Below, piece after piece: positions 15,868 to 24,166 of a DNA stretch of 30,449 nt. The stretch is from UBA3305 sp002373555 (GTDB taxonomy: Bacteria; Bacillota; Clostridia; Lachnospirales; Lachnospiraceae): positions 1 to 30,449 of the forward strand of contig CAMOER010000031.1 of the NCBI GenBank assembly GCA_946612455.1, in the 5' to 3' direction. How positions within the stretch are numbered: the stretch's first letter is position 1; every line of letters begins with the position of its first letter. Made by a program: the position numbers and the translations under genes. Under the pieces are notes generated by a model. That model was given only the letters and a program-made list of their open reading frames with translations. It had not been told where the DNA came from and did not search any database.

Positions 15868-17406
15868 ATGAGCACAACCATTTTAATGATACTTGACGGA
15901 TTCGGTCTGAACCCGCGTACCGAAGGAAATGCCGTTGCGCAGGCGAAGACACCGAACTTTGATATGATGAGAGAGACCTATCCCTTCGTGCAGGGTGAAG
16001 CCAGCGGCCTGGCCGTCGGTCTGCCGCAGGGCCAGATGGGCAATTCCGAGGTCGGCCACATGAATATGGGCGCCGGAAGGGTCGTCTATCAGGAGCTCAC
16101 CAGGATCACGAAGGAGATCGAGGACGGGGATTTCTTCGAAAATCCCGCACTGCTGGCAGCCGTGGAAGCTGTCAAAAAGAATGATTCCGCGCTGCATCTG
16201 TGGGGCCTTGTCTCTGACGGCGGCGTGCACAGCCACAATACGCATCTTTACGGTCTTCTGGAACTGGCCAGACGCCATGGCCTGAAAAAAGTATTCGTGC
16301 ACTGCTTCATGGACGGACGCGATACCGCGCCTACGTCCGGCAAGGAGTTCGTGGCGGAACTTGTTGATAAAACGAAGGAGCTCGGCGTCGGTCAGGTCGC
16401 TTCCGTGACGGGACGCTATTATGCCATGGACCGCGACAACCGCTGGGAGAGAGTGAACAGAGCATACGATGCGCTGACAAAGGGCGTCGGCAATCATGTG
16501 ACCTGCCCGGTCTGCGGCATTCAGGCTTCCTATGATGCCGGCGTGACGGATGAGTTTATCGAGCCGATCGTCGTCGTTGACGAAGCGGGCGCTCCGCTTG
16601 CGACAGTGAAGGACCACGATGCCGTGATCTTCTTCAACTTCCGTCCGGACAGAGCCAGACAGATCACGCGTGCTTTCGTGGATCCGGAATTCACGGGCTT
16701 TCATCGGGAGCAGATCAAAGACCTTACCTATATCTGCTTCACGGAATACGATGCGACGATCCCGAATGTGCAGGTGGCGTTCCATAAGCAGCATCTGAAC
16801 AACACCTTCGGGGAATATCTGGCCGCACTCGGCAAGAAACAGCTGAGACTGGCAGAGACAGAGAAATATGCGCATGTGACATTCTTCTTTAACGGCGGCG
16901 TGGAAGAACCGAATCCCGGTGAGGACCGCATCCTGGTTCCTTCGCCGAAGGTGGCCACCTACGATCTGCAGCCGGAGATGAGCGCACCGGAGGTCTGCGA
17001 CAATCTGGTAAAAGCGATCCGCGGCGATCAGTATGATGTCATCATCATCAACTTTGCGAACCCGGATATGGTCGGCCATACGGGTGTGATCGAAGCGGCG
17101 ATCAAAGCCTGCGAGACCGTCGACACCTGTGTCGGCCGCGTCCTGGAAGCAGTCAAAGAGACCGGCAGCACGCTGTTCATGTGCGCTGACCACGGTAATT
17201 CCGAGCAGCTGATCGATTACGAGACGGGAGAGCCTTTTACGGCCCATACCACGAACCCGGTACCGTTCATCCTGGTATCACCGGATAAGACGCTCAGCCT
17301 GAAGGAAGGCGGACGTCTGTGCGATATCGTTCCCACGCTGATCGACTGCATGGGACTGGAGCAGCCGAAAGAAATGACAGGCGTTTCTCTGCTGAAGAGG
17401 AACTGA
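15868..17406 (+). CDS. gpmI: Phosphoglycerate mutase, 2,3-bisphosphoglycerate-independent
   Basis: This enzyme converts 3- to 2-phosphoglycerate by a phosphoserine mechanism with two manganese ions. The 512-residue protein has the alkaline-phosphatase-like metal site split between the N-terminus (ILMILDGFGLN, then catalytic S60 in QMGNSEVGHMNMGAGR) and the C-terminus (NPDMVGHTG, ADHGNSE). The inserted transferase domain (about 80-310) contains HCFMDGRDTAP and RYYAMDRDNRWER. Length is typical. It is the last gene of the glycolytic set; enolase is not adjacent. A strong terminator follows. Confidence 0.98.
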   Translation: MSTTILMILDGFGLNPRTEGNAVAQAKTPNFDMMRETYPFVQGEASGLAVGLPQGQMGNSEVGHMNMGAGRVVYQELTRITKEIEDGDFFENPALLAAVEAVKKNDSALHLWGLVSDGGVHSHNTHLYGLLELARRHGLKKVFVHCFMDGRDTAPTSGKEFVAELVDKTKELGVGQVASVTGRYYAMDRDNRWERVNRAYDALTKGVGNHVTCPVCGIQASYDAGVTDEFIEPIVVVDEAGAPLATVKDHDAVIFFNFRPDRARQITRAFVDPEFTGFHREQIKDLTYICFTEYDATIPNVQVAFHKQHLNNTFGEYLAALGKKQLRLAETEKYAHVTFFFNGGVEEPNPGEDRILVPSPKVATYDLQPEMSAPEVCDNLVKAIRGDQYDVIIINFANPDMVGHTGVIEAAIKACETVDTCVGRVLEAVKETGSTLFMCADHGNSEQLIDYETGEPFTAHTTNPVPFILVSPDKTLSLKEGGRLCDIVPTLIDCMGLEQPKEMTGVSLLKRN

Positions 17407-17421
17407 TAAGAATGAAAAATC

Positions 17422-17454
17422 CCGGATCCGGCATTGCCGGATCCGGTTTTTTTT
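17422..17454 (+). terminator. Terminator after gpmI
   Basis: A perfect 11-bp stem CCGGATCCGGC / GCCGGATCCGG with an ATT loop is followed by eight T. This is the strongest intrinsic terminator in the window. Confidence 0.95.
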
Positions 17455-17571
17455 ATCCTTCCATATGAATTATTTTTACATCCGTCAACATTTTTCAATG
17501 ACAAATTATATACAACGGTTAATTTATCATATTTTTTTTGATGCAAAACTGAATATAAATCGGGTAATATC

Positions 17572-17600
17572 TTGACAAAACTATATTAATTAGATACTAT
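17572..17600 (+). promoter_or_regulatory. Strong promoter of the DUF3798 transporter operon
   Basis: TTGACA (17572-17577), a 17-base spacer, and TACTAT (17595-17600). About 110 bases of very AT-rich DNA with A and T runs lie upstream (UP-element-like). The start would be near 17607. Confidence 0.88.
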
Positions 17601-17653
17601 TTTGAGAGTAGCTGTTCTAAAACGGCTAAAATAAGAAGGGAGGAACTTGCGTA

Positions 17654-19000
17654 ATGACAAAGTTCAAAAAAGTTCTTAGTCTGATTCTTGCTTCAGCCAT
17701 GATCGCTTCCCTTGCCGCCTGCGGATCCAGCTCAGCACCCGCTGAGACCGAAGCGCCTGCCGAGACCGAAGCTGTCGCTGAAACCGAAGCTGCCGCTGCC
17801 GAGACCGAGGCTGCTGCCGAGACCGAAGCACCCGCTGAGGGCGCTGAGACGGAAGCCGCTGAAGAAGCTGCCGCTCCCGCCGCATCCGGCGACCTGCAGG
17901 CCAGAGTCGACGCTGCTGTTGCTGCAACAGACGGCAAGATCGCCATCATCACCAACACCCTGTCCCAGAACGAGGAAGAGTATCGTTCCGCTGATTTCAT
18001 GGTACAGAAGTACGGCGAAGACCGTATCACCCATGACACCATGCCCGATAACTTCATGACTGAGCAGGAGCAGTTCGTAGCTGTCGTCAGCAAGTATGGT
18101 GCTGATCCCGCCTACAAGGCCATCATCATCAACCAGGCCTGCCCCGGCTCCAACGCTTCCATCGACAAGGTTCTTGAGACCAGAGAAAAAGACGATCTGC
18201 TGATCGTGTACTGCACACCTCAGGAGAACGCAGACGACATCGTACAGCGTGCTGATATCATCATCTCCATCGATGAGATCAACAAGGGTACCGATATCGC
18301 ACAGCAGGCCTATGACATGGGCTGCACCGATTTCGTACATTACAGCTTCCCTCGTCACATGGCACAGGCTCCTCTGTCCGGCTGCCGCGACAAGATCCAG
18401 GAGAAGTGCGCTGAGCTCGGAATCACTTTCCATGATGAGACTGCTCCCGACCCCACCTCTGATGCTGGTGTTTCCGGTGCACAGCAGTTCATCCTTGAGG
18501 ATGTTCCGAAGCAGGTCGAGAAGTACGGCGTAGATACCTGCTTCTTCACCACCAACTGCGCTATGCAGGTTCCGCTGATCGAGGCTGTCCGCAAGGCACG
18601 TGCTTACTATGCACTTCCCTGCTGCCCGAGCCCGTATCACGGCTTCCCCAGCGCGCTGGGTATCGAGTCCCCTGAAGATGTTATCGGCGGACTGCAGACG
18701 ACCATCGATGCTATCAATGCTACCTTCGAAGCTGATGACCTTCTTGGTCACTTCTCCACCTGGAGCGTACCCGCTTCCATCGCCAACACGGTTGCTACCA
18801 CTGAGTATGCATTCCTGTGGATGAACGGTGAAGTCGGCAAGTGCGACATGCAGACTGTACAGGATCTGATCGCTGACTACTGCCAGACCAGCGTAACGCT
18901 GATGCCTTACGAAGATCCGGCTACCGGCCAGACCTATGACAACTATCTTGTATATCTGCAGGGCTTCCTGAACTTCGGCGAGCCTACCAGAGACAGATAA
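17654..19000 (+). CDS. DUF3798-family lipoprotein, probable ABC importer binding protein
   Basis: The 448-residue product starts with a lipoprotein signal peptide whose lipobox is LAAC with Cys at 23. A low-complexity Ala/Glu/Thr/Pro linker with six ETEA units follows (about 28-78). The remaining 370 residues match the uncharacterised family DUF3798 (PF12683) and have a periplasmic-binding-like layout starting DGKIAIITNTLSQNEEE. The mature part has eleven further cysteines, including a CC pair in ALPCCPSPYHGF. It is followed by an RbsA-like ATPase and two sugar-type permeases, so binding and delivering a small solute is the likely role; the ligand is unknown. Codon use is narrow, suggesting high expression. 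GGGAGG lies ten bases before the ATG. Confidence 0.88.
   Translation: MTKFKKVLSLILASAMIASLAACGSSSAPAETEAPAETEAVAETEAAAAETEAAAETEAPAEGAETEAAEEAAAPAASGDLQARVDAAVAATDGKIAIITNTLSQNEEEYRSADFMVQKYGEDRITHDTMPDNFMTEQEQFVAVVSKYGADPAYKAIIINQACPGSNASIDKVLETREKDDLLIVYCTPQENADDIVQRADIIISIDEINKGTDIAQQAYDMGCTDFVHYSFPRHMAQAPLSGCRDKIQEKCAELGITFHDETAPDPTSDAGVSGAQQFILEDVPKQVEKYGVDTCFFTTNCAMQVPLIEAVRKARAYYALPCCPSPYHGFPSALGIESPEDVIGGLQTTIDAINATFEADDLLGHFSTWSVPASIANTVATTEYAFLWMNGEVGKCDMQTVQDLIADYCQTSVTLMPYEDPATGQTYDNYLVYLQGFLNFGEPTRDR
17741..17858 (+). repeat. Degenerate tandem repeat coding the (A/P)-E-T-E-A linker
   Basis: Units close to GCTGAGACCGAA recur six times at 18- to 24-base spacing inside the lipoprotein gene. 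They encode the flexible acidic linker between lipid anchor and binding domain. The number of units may vary between strains. Confidence 0.8.
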
Positions 19001-19043
19001 TCAGTTGTTATTTCCTGCTCATAAGCTGAAATAAGGCTGACCG

Positions 19044-19076
19044 GCGGGGGGCCCGCATCTGCGCGCCTCCCGCTTT
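19044..19076 (+). terminator. Attenuating hairpin between lipoprotein and ATPase genes
   Basis: GCGGGGGGC (19044-19052) pairs with GCCTCCCGC (19065-19073), one G-U pair, 12-base loop, followed by only TTT. This is a leaky terminator or stabilising hairpin of the kind that keeps binding protein levels above those of the membrane parts. Confidence 0.65.
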
Positions 19077-19110
19077 CCATGTATAGTAAAAGAACGAAAG
19101 GGGATACGTT

Positions 19111-20745
19111 TTGAACGACGGAATTCTTGAATTTGTCAATGTGGGAAAGGAGTATTCCGGCCATGCGGTCCTGAAGGGGATCAATATGGATGTGCGTCCG
19201 GGCGAGATCCACGCGCTGATCGGAGAAAACGGCGCCGGAAAATCCACGCTGATGAATATCCTGTTCGGAATGCCTGTCATTCATTCCACCGGCGGATTTA
19301 CGGGAGAAGTCCGTATCGGCGGACAGGATGCGAAAATCATGAATCCCCATGATGCAATGCTCGCGGGGATCGGAATGGTGCATCAGGAATTTATGCTGAT
19401 TCCCGGATTCACCATTACCGAGAATATCAAAATTAATCGTGAAATCACCAAGCCTTCCATGATGTCCCGGATCTTCGGAAAGCGTATGGAGCCTCTGCAG
19501 CACGCGGAGATGGCCAGGGACGCGAGAAAAGCACTGGATACCATGGGAATGGACATTGAAGAATATACAAAGGTACATGGCCTGCCTGTCGGTCACATGC
19601 AGTTCGTGGAGATCGCGCGCGAGATCGACAAGACCGGGATCCGTTTCCTGGTGTTTGACGAACCGACCGCCGTTCTTACCGAGAGCGAGACCGAGCATCT
19701 GCTGGATGCGATCCGGAAGCTTGCGAAGCAGGGCATCGGCATCGTGTTCATCAGCCACAGACTGGATGAGATCATTCGTCTTTCCGACCGCGTCACGATC
19801 CTTCGCGACGGCGAATGGGTGGCTACGGAGGAGACGAAGAACATCACAGCTGCGGAGATCGCCCGTCTGATGGTCGGCCGCGCGCTGACGCTTGACCGGG
19901 AAGAGGGTACCCGTCAGATCAGTGATGAGAAGATCCTCACCGTGAAGGATCTCCGCGTCAATATGCCAGGCGAAGAAGTCAAGGGCGTGACCTTTGACGT
20001 TCGCAAAGGCGAGATCCTCGGTATCGGCGGCCTCGCCGGCCAGGGAAAACTCGGCATCGCCAACGGCCTGATGGGCATGTATCCCGTGATCGGCGACGTG
20101 ACATTCAAGGGTGAGAAGCTGGATGTCATGAAGACGAATGAGACACTGAAGAAGGGCATCGCCTTCCTGTCGGAAGACCGCAAAGGCGTCGGCCTTCTTC
20201 TGCAGAGCTCCATTGAACAGAATATCGCATTCACCGCCATGGAAGTCCATGGCAAATTCCTCAGGAAAGTCGGACCGTTTACACTGACGGATGATAAGGC
20301 TATCCGGGAGAATGCGGAAAAGATGGTGAAGGATCTGGATATCCGGTGTACATCCGTTACCCAGAACACAGGTGCTCTTTCCGGCGGCAACCAGCAGAAG
20401 GTCTGCGTCGGCAAAGCGCTGGCGCTGGATCCCGACCTGCTTCTCGTATCGGAGCCTACAAGAGGCATCGATATCGGAGCCAAGAAGCTGATCCTGGATC
20501 TTCTGAAGGATCTGGCGGAAAAGCAGGGCATGACGATCGTCATGACCAGTTCGGAGCTGGCGGAGCTTCGGAGCATCTGCGACCGCGTCCTGATCATCTG
20601 TGAAGGAAAAGTGGCCGGCGAACTCTCGCCGTTCGATTCCGATGAAGTATACGGACTGATGATGTCCGGCATTTCCAAAGAAGAAGCCATGAAGGCTGCG
20701 GCGGCGCATCACGCGGCCAGTGCGGGAGGTGAAGCGAATGGTTAA
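19111..20745 (+). CDS. ABC importer ATPase, double-NBD RbsA/MglA type
   Basis: The 544-residue protein has two nucleotide-binding domains, as in ribose and galactose importers. NBD1 shows GENGAGKS (38-45), an unusual signature LPVGHMQ (158-164) in place of LSxGxxQ, Walker B FDEPT with D183/E184, and H216. NBD2 is degenerate, as usual in this group: GLAGQGK (307-313), a normal LSGGNQQ (423-429), VSEPTRGID where Ser447 replaces the Walker B Asp, and Ser in place of the H-loop His. The TTG start at 19111 follows GAAAGGGG; no better start lies near. It overlaps the first permease by eight bases. Confidence 0.92.
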   Translation: MNDGILEFVNVGKEYSGHAVLKGINMDVRPGEIHALIGENGAGKSTLMNILFGMPVIHSTGGFTGEVRIGGQDAKIMNPHDAMLAGIGMVHQEFMLIPGFTITENIKINREITKPSMMSRIFGKRMEPLQHAEMARDARKALDTMGMDIEEYTKVHGLPVGHMQFVEIAREIDKTGIRFLVFDEPTAVLTESETEHLLDAIRKLAKQGIGIVFISHRLDEIIRLSDRVTILRDGEWVATEETKNITAAEIARLMVGRALTLDREEGTRQISDEKILTVKDLRVNMPGEEVKGVTFDVRKGEILGIGGLAGQGKLGIANGLMGMYPVIGDVTFKGEKLDVMKTNETLKKGIAFLSEDRKGVGLLLQSSIEQNIAFTAMEVHGKFLRKVGPFTLTDDKAIRENAEKMVKDLDIRCTSVTQNTGALSGGNQQKVCVGKALALDPDLLLVSEPTRGIDIGAKKLILDLLKDLAEKQGMTIVMTSSELAELRSICDRVLIICEGKVAGELSPFDSDEVYGLMMSGISKEEAMKAAAAHHAASAGGEANG

Positions 20746-21787
20746 GAAAATAGGAAATTTCATCAACCGCATCGGTATTCCGACCTTCGCGGTAGGCGCG
20801 CTTCTGCTTGTCCTGCTGATTGCAGCCGGCGTGATGGGACAGTCGATCCCGACGCTGATCTCCGATATCCTGAAGCGTGTCGGTATGAACGGTCTGCTTG
20901 TTCTGGCCATGCTGCCTGCGATCAAGTCCGGTACCGGACCGAACTTCGCGCTTCCTGTCGGAATCGAAGGCGGACTGATGGCACTGGTCGTCTGCATGCA
21001 GTTCGACTTTTCCGGCTGGGCGCTGATGGGCGCATCCGCTGTTCTCTGCATCATTTTCTGCACGATTCTCGGCTGGCTGTACGGCAAGCTGATGAATGCC
21101 GTCAAAGGCGCCGAGATGACGATCGCTACCTATTCCGGCTTCTCGATCGTTGCCTTTTTTAACATCCTGTGGCTTGCGATCCCGTTCTCGAACCGCAAGA
21201 TGGGCTGGATGCTCGGAAACGGACTTCGTGAGACGATCCAGATGGACAGCTTTGAAGCGGATAAGGTCATTTCGAATTTCCTTTCCTTCCAGATCGGAGA
21301 TATCGTATTTCCTACCGGCATGATCCTGGTGCTTGCCATTTTCTGCCTGATCAGCTGGCTGTTCTTCCGCAGCAAGACCGGTATGGCGATCTTCGCCGGC
21401 GGTCAGAACCCCAGATTCGCGGAAGCCTCCGGTCTCGCGATCGACAGGAACAGGATCATCGCGAATATTCTCTCCACGATCCTTGCCGGACTCGGCATCA
21501 TCATGTACTCCCAGGGATACGGCTATGCACAGCTTTACAACGGCCCGCTGAATATGGCTTTCCCGGCTGTTGCCGCGGTACTTGTCGGCGGCGCGACCGC
21601 CAGCAAGGCCAGCATCCCGAACGTCCTGATCGGCGTCTGTCTGTTCCAGGGCCTGATGACCACGGCCATGCCGGTCATGAACCAGATCTTCACCGGTACG
21701 GATCTGTCGGATATCATGCGTATTATCATTCAGAACGGCGTTATCCTGTATGCGCTGACCAAGGTAAAGAGCGGAGGTGACAGATAA
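20738..21787 (+). CDS. ABC importer permease 1, BPD_transp_2 family
   Basis: The 349-residue membrane protein with about nine hydrophobic segments matches the ribose/galactose-type permease family (PF02653). Typical features are the repeated glycine-rich helices and the late block AVLVGGATASKASIPNVLIG. The ATG at 20738 is chosen because GGGAGG (20724-20729) is eight bases upstream; it overlaps the ATPase stop (ATGGTTAA). Its stop overlaps the start of permease 2 (TAATG), so the two are almost certainly co-translated and form the heterodimeric channel. Confidence 0.9.
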   Translation: MVKKIGNFINRIGIPTFAVGALLLVLLIAAGVMGQSIPTLISDILKRVGMNGLLVLAMLPAIKSGTGPNFALPVGIEGGLMALVVCMQFDFSGWALMGASAVLCIIFCTILGWLYGKLMNAVKGAEMTIATYSGFSIVAFFNILWLAIPFSNRKMGWMLGNGLRETIQMDSFEADKVISNFLSFQIGDIVFPTGMILVLAIFCLISWLFFRSKTGMAIFAGGQNPRFAEASGLAIDRNRIIANILSTILAGLGIIMYSQGYGYAQLYNGPLNMAFPAVAAVLVGGATASKASIPNVLIGVCLFQGLMTTAMPVMNQIFTGTDLSDIMRIIIQNGVILYALTKVKSGGDR

Positions 21788-23130
21788 TGAATGAATGGTT
21801 GAAAAAAATCACGAAGGATCCCTCTTTTGATCTTGGCAACTGGGTGCTCGACAACATCGTTACCATCATCTTCTGGATCTTTATCATTCTGGGAATGCTG
21901 ACGGCAAAGAACCTCAGCCTGACAGGCTTCTTCACGGAGCTCTGCAACCGTTTCTACCGCAACGCTTTCCTGATCCTGTCCCTGATCATCCCGGTCATCG
22001 CCGGACTCGGACTGAACTTCGGTATCGTTGTCGGCGCAATTGCCGGACAGCTGGCGATCATCGCCGTGCGTTACTGGGGAATCAACAGTGAGCTTGTCGG
22101 CGGCACTGCCTTCGGCGGCCTTCCCGGTCTGCTGCTGATGTTCCTGATCGCGCTTCCGATCGCTGCCGTGATCGGCTGGATGACAGGTACGCTTTACAAC
22201 AAGACAAAAGGACAGGAAATGATCGCCTCCCTGATCGTCGGCTATTTCGGAAACGGTGTATATCAGTTCATCGTTCTTTTCCTGATCGGCGCGGTCATTC
22301 CCGTGGCTGCAGCACATCCCATGATCCTGTACGACGGCATCGGTATCCGCATGAGCGTCGATATGGGAAGCACCACGTATGCGCTGGATAATCTGCTGCA
22401 GATCCCCTTCGTTCCCTTCATGATCGCTGCAGCCGCGGCTGTTCTGCTGTTCGTGCTGTGGAATCAGTTCCTCCGGAAGCCGAAGGTGGAAGGGCAGTCC
22501 TATAAGATGAACCCGCTGAAATTCTGGGTCTTTGTTATTCTGGCGGCAGGTGTCGGCATTTACTTCATTTACCAGCTGGTGACGGCGGGGCCTCTCAATG
22601 ATGTCCGTAAAGTGCCTGTCGTGCTCATGCTCATCATCGCAGCGCTCGCGCTGTTCAACCAGTGGATCATGAACACCAAGCTCGGACAGGATTTCCGTTC
22701 CTGCGGCATGAACCAGACGATCGCGGAAGCGAACGGCATCAATGTGGACCGCACCCGTGTCATCGCCACCATCATTTCCACCGTGCTTGCTGCATGGGGT
22801 ATGATCATCTATCTGCAGAACATGGGTACGCTGAATACGTATACGGCGCATAACAATGTCGGTTACTTCTCCGTAGCGGCCATCCTTGTCGGCGGTGCTT
22901 CCGTGGATAAGGCGACCATCGGACAGGCCGTGACCGGCTGCCTGTTGTTCCATGCCATGTTCATCTTAAGCCCTGAGATCGGTAAGGCTGTTTTCGGACA
23001 GGCGGCGCTCGGTGAGTACTTCCGTACCTTCATGGTCTACGGCGTTATCGGTCTTTCGCTTGGTCTGTACGTATGGCGTGCAAACAAGAGAGCGAAGCTT
23101 GCGATGCCTGCAAAGGAGGACGCGGAATAA
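21787..23130 (+). CDS. ABC importer permease 2, BPD_transp_2 family
   Basis: The 447-residue membrane protein of the same family is about 100 residues longer than its partner, mainly through extra hydrophobic and loop sequence in the first half (LLLMFLIALPIAAVIGWMTG, then a segment after KTKGQEMIASLIVGYFGNGV). The conserved late block appears as AAILVGGASVDKATIGQAV. The pairing of two unequal permeases with one double ATPase resembles nucleoside-type and sugar-type importers. The substrate cannot be read from the sequence. It ends the operon, followed by a terminator. Confidence 0.9.
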   Translation: MNEWLKKITKDPSFDLGNWVLDNIVTIIFWIFIILGMLTAKNLSLTGFFTELCNRFYRNAFLILSLIIPVIAGLGLNFGIVVGAIAGQLAIIAVRYWGINSELVGGTAFGGLPGLLLMFLIALPIAAVIGWMTGTLYNKTKGQEMIASLIVGYFGNGVYQFIVLFLIGAVIPVAAAHPMILYDGIGIRMSVDMGSTTYALDNLLQIPFVPFMIAAAAAVLLFVLWNQFLRKPKVEGQSYKMNPLKFWVFVILAAGVGIYFIYQLVTAGPLNDVRKVPVVLMLIIAALALFNQWIMNTKLGQDFRSCGMNQTIAEANGINVDRTRVIATIISTVLAAWGMIIYLQNMGTLNTYTAHNNVGYFSVAAILVGGASVDKATIGQAVTGCLLFHAMFILSPEIGKAVFGQAALGEYFRTFMVYGVIGLSLGLYVWRANKRAKLAMPAKEDAE

Positions 23131-23161
23131 TCAGAGATTTCTTTTCAGAATGAATCAGACA

Positions 23162-23205
23162 GGCGGTACTGCCTCTGCCTTCGGACGGAGGGTACCGTCT
23201 TTTTT
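23162..23205 (+). terminator. Terminator of the DUF3798 transporter operon
   Basis: An interrupted stem (GGCGGTAC with GTACCGTC, then CCTC with GAGG past a 2-base bulge) and a 12-base loop are followed by six T. Confidence 0.8.
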
Positions 23206-23218
23206 GTGCACAAAATGG

Positions 23219-23247
23219 TTGAAGGAAGACGGAAATAGTTATATGAT
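23219..23247 (+). promoter_or_regulatory. Promoter of the first transglutaminase-like gene
   Basis: TTGAAG (23219-23224), a 17-base spacer, and TATGAT (23242-23247). The leader would be about 75 bases. Confidence 0.65.
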
Positions 23248-23327
23248 AGATATAGTCGGTCTATGAAAATAGAGTATTGCCGTACCGGACTGACGCAGTT
23301 TTGCGGACGGCAGGGAGAGAGGGAGAG

Positions 23328-24095
23328 ATGAAGAAAACATTTGCCATGATGTGCGCGGTACTGATCATTGCCTGCGTGATGCCGGCGGCGGTGCATGCGG
23401 AGACGCCCGGTCAGGCCGTGAAGGAAGGCTGGGTCAAGGAAAAGAAGGATACCTATTATTATAAGAAGTACAAGCCCGTCAAAGGTTGGAAGAAGATCGA
23501 TAAGAAATGGTATTACTTCGACAAGAAGACGAACGTGATGGCCCGCAATACGATCGCCGGAGCCAAAAAGGGCGGTTATTATTATGTAGATGAAGACGGC
23601 GTCAGAGTCGATGACAAGACAGTCAATGCGGCTGTCAAATTTGTCCGGAAGCGTGCGAAGAAAGAGAAAACGCCCAGGAAGAAGCTGCTGGCCTGTTACG
23701 ATTATTTCACCGATAAATGTTATTATGTGAATCACGGTTACAAACTGAAGAAGAATAAGCTTCCCGAATACGGAAGAGAGTTCCTGATCACGGACCGGGG
23801 CAACTGCTTCATGGGCTCCTCCGCAATGTGCTACTGCGCAAAAGTGCTGGGATACGAGACCAGGCTCGGTGTCGGGAATTCCTATATGGGACCGACGGCC
23901 CATGGCTGGGCAGAGGTGAAGGTCGGAAGGAAATGGTATCTCTTTGATATTAACCGGACCAGATGGAACAGGGGAACAAACTTCAGAATGGTCACGTATG
24001 AGAAGTATCCGTTCAAACTGAAACGTCAATATTATTATTCTTTAAACATTAAAAAGGGAAAAGCATCCTGGAAAAAAGGAAAATATTCAGACTGA
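23328..24095 (+). CDS. Secreted protein with cell-wall-binding-like repeats and transglutaminase-like domain
   Basis: The 255-residue product begins with a signal peptide (KKTFAMMCAVLIIACVMPAAVHA). An aromatic/lysine-rich segment follows with the choline-binding-like pattern GWKKIDKKWYYFDKKTN and a shorter relative before it. The C-terminal half is transglutaminase/NlpC-like: a Cys in GNCFMGSSAMCYCAKVLG, a His in AHGWAEV and an Asp in WYLFDINR form a plausible Cys-His-Asp triad. It may act on peptidoglycan or surface proteins; the substrate is unknown. The mature protein is very basic. ATG 23328 is chosen for the signal peptide and the GGGAGAG site. Confidence 0.8.
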   Translation: MKKTFAMMCAVLIIACVMPAAVHAETPGQAVKEGWVKEKKDTYYYKKYKPVKGWKKIDKKWYYFDKKTNVMARNTIAGAKKGGYYYVDEDGVRVDDKTVNAAVKFVRKRAKKEKTPRKKLLACYDYFTDKCYYVNHGYKLKKNKLPEYGREFLITDRGNCFMGSSAMCYCAKVLGYETRLGVGNSYMGPTAHGWAEVKVGRKWYLFDINRTRWNRGTNFRMVTYEKYPFKLKRQYYYSLNIKKGKASWKKGKYSD

Positions 24096-24100
24096 CTTCG

Positions 24101-24129
24101 TTGAAAAATGCGTTCTGCTCTAGTAAAAT
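24101..24129 (+). promoter_or_regulatory. Promoter of the second transglutaminase-like gene, inside a terminator hairpin
   Basis: TTGAAA (24101-24106), a 17-base spacer, and TAAAAT (24124-24129). The -35 box enters the hairpin's left arm and the -10 box sits in its loop. Confidence 0.6.
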
Positions 24130-24148
24130 AGCGGCAGAACGTATTTTT
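24104..24148. terminator. Terminator between the two transglutaminase-like genes
   Basis: AAAAATGCGTTCTGC and GCAGAACGTATTTTT form a 15-bp stem (one G-U pair) around a 15-base loop. The A and T runs make it functional in either direction. Confidence 0.85.
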
Positions 24149-24166
24149 GCTTTTGAGGGGGATGTT

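Noticed and set aside
17456..17571. Riboswitch or operator upstream of the DUF3798 operon
   Set aside because: The stretch is AT-rich with A/T runs, but I saw no conserved riboswitch core or clear dyad. Most of it lies upstream of the -35 box.
17741..17858. CRISPR-like or minisatellite array
   Set aside because: The units are in-frame codons of a low-complexity protein linker with no unique spacers.
18943..21105. A 720-codon open frame on the minus strand opposite the transporter genes
   Set aside because: It lies antisense to well-supported ATPase and permease genes, has no recognisable domain, and arises from their codon bias. The same applies to other long antisense frames such as 161-1825, 8520-10001 and 26502-28502.
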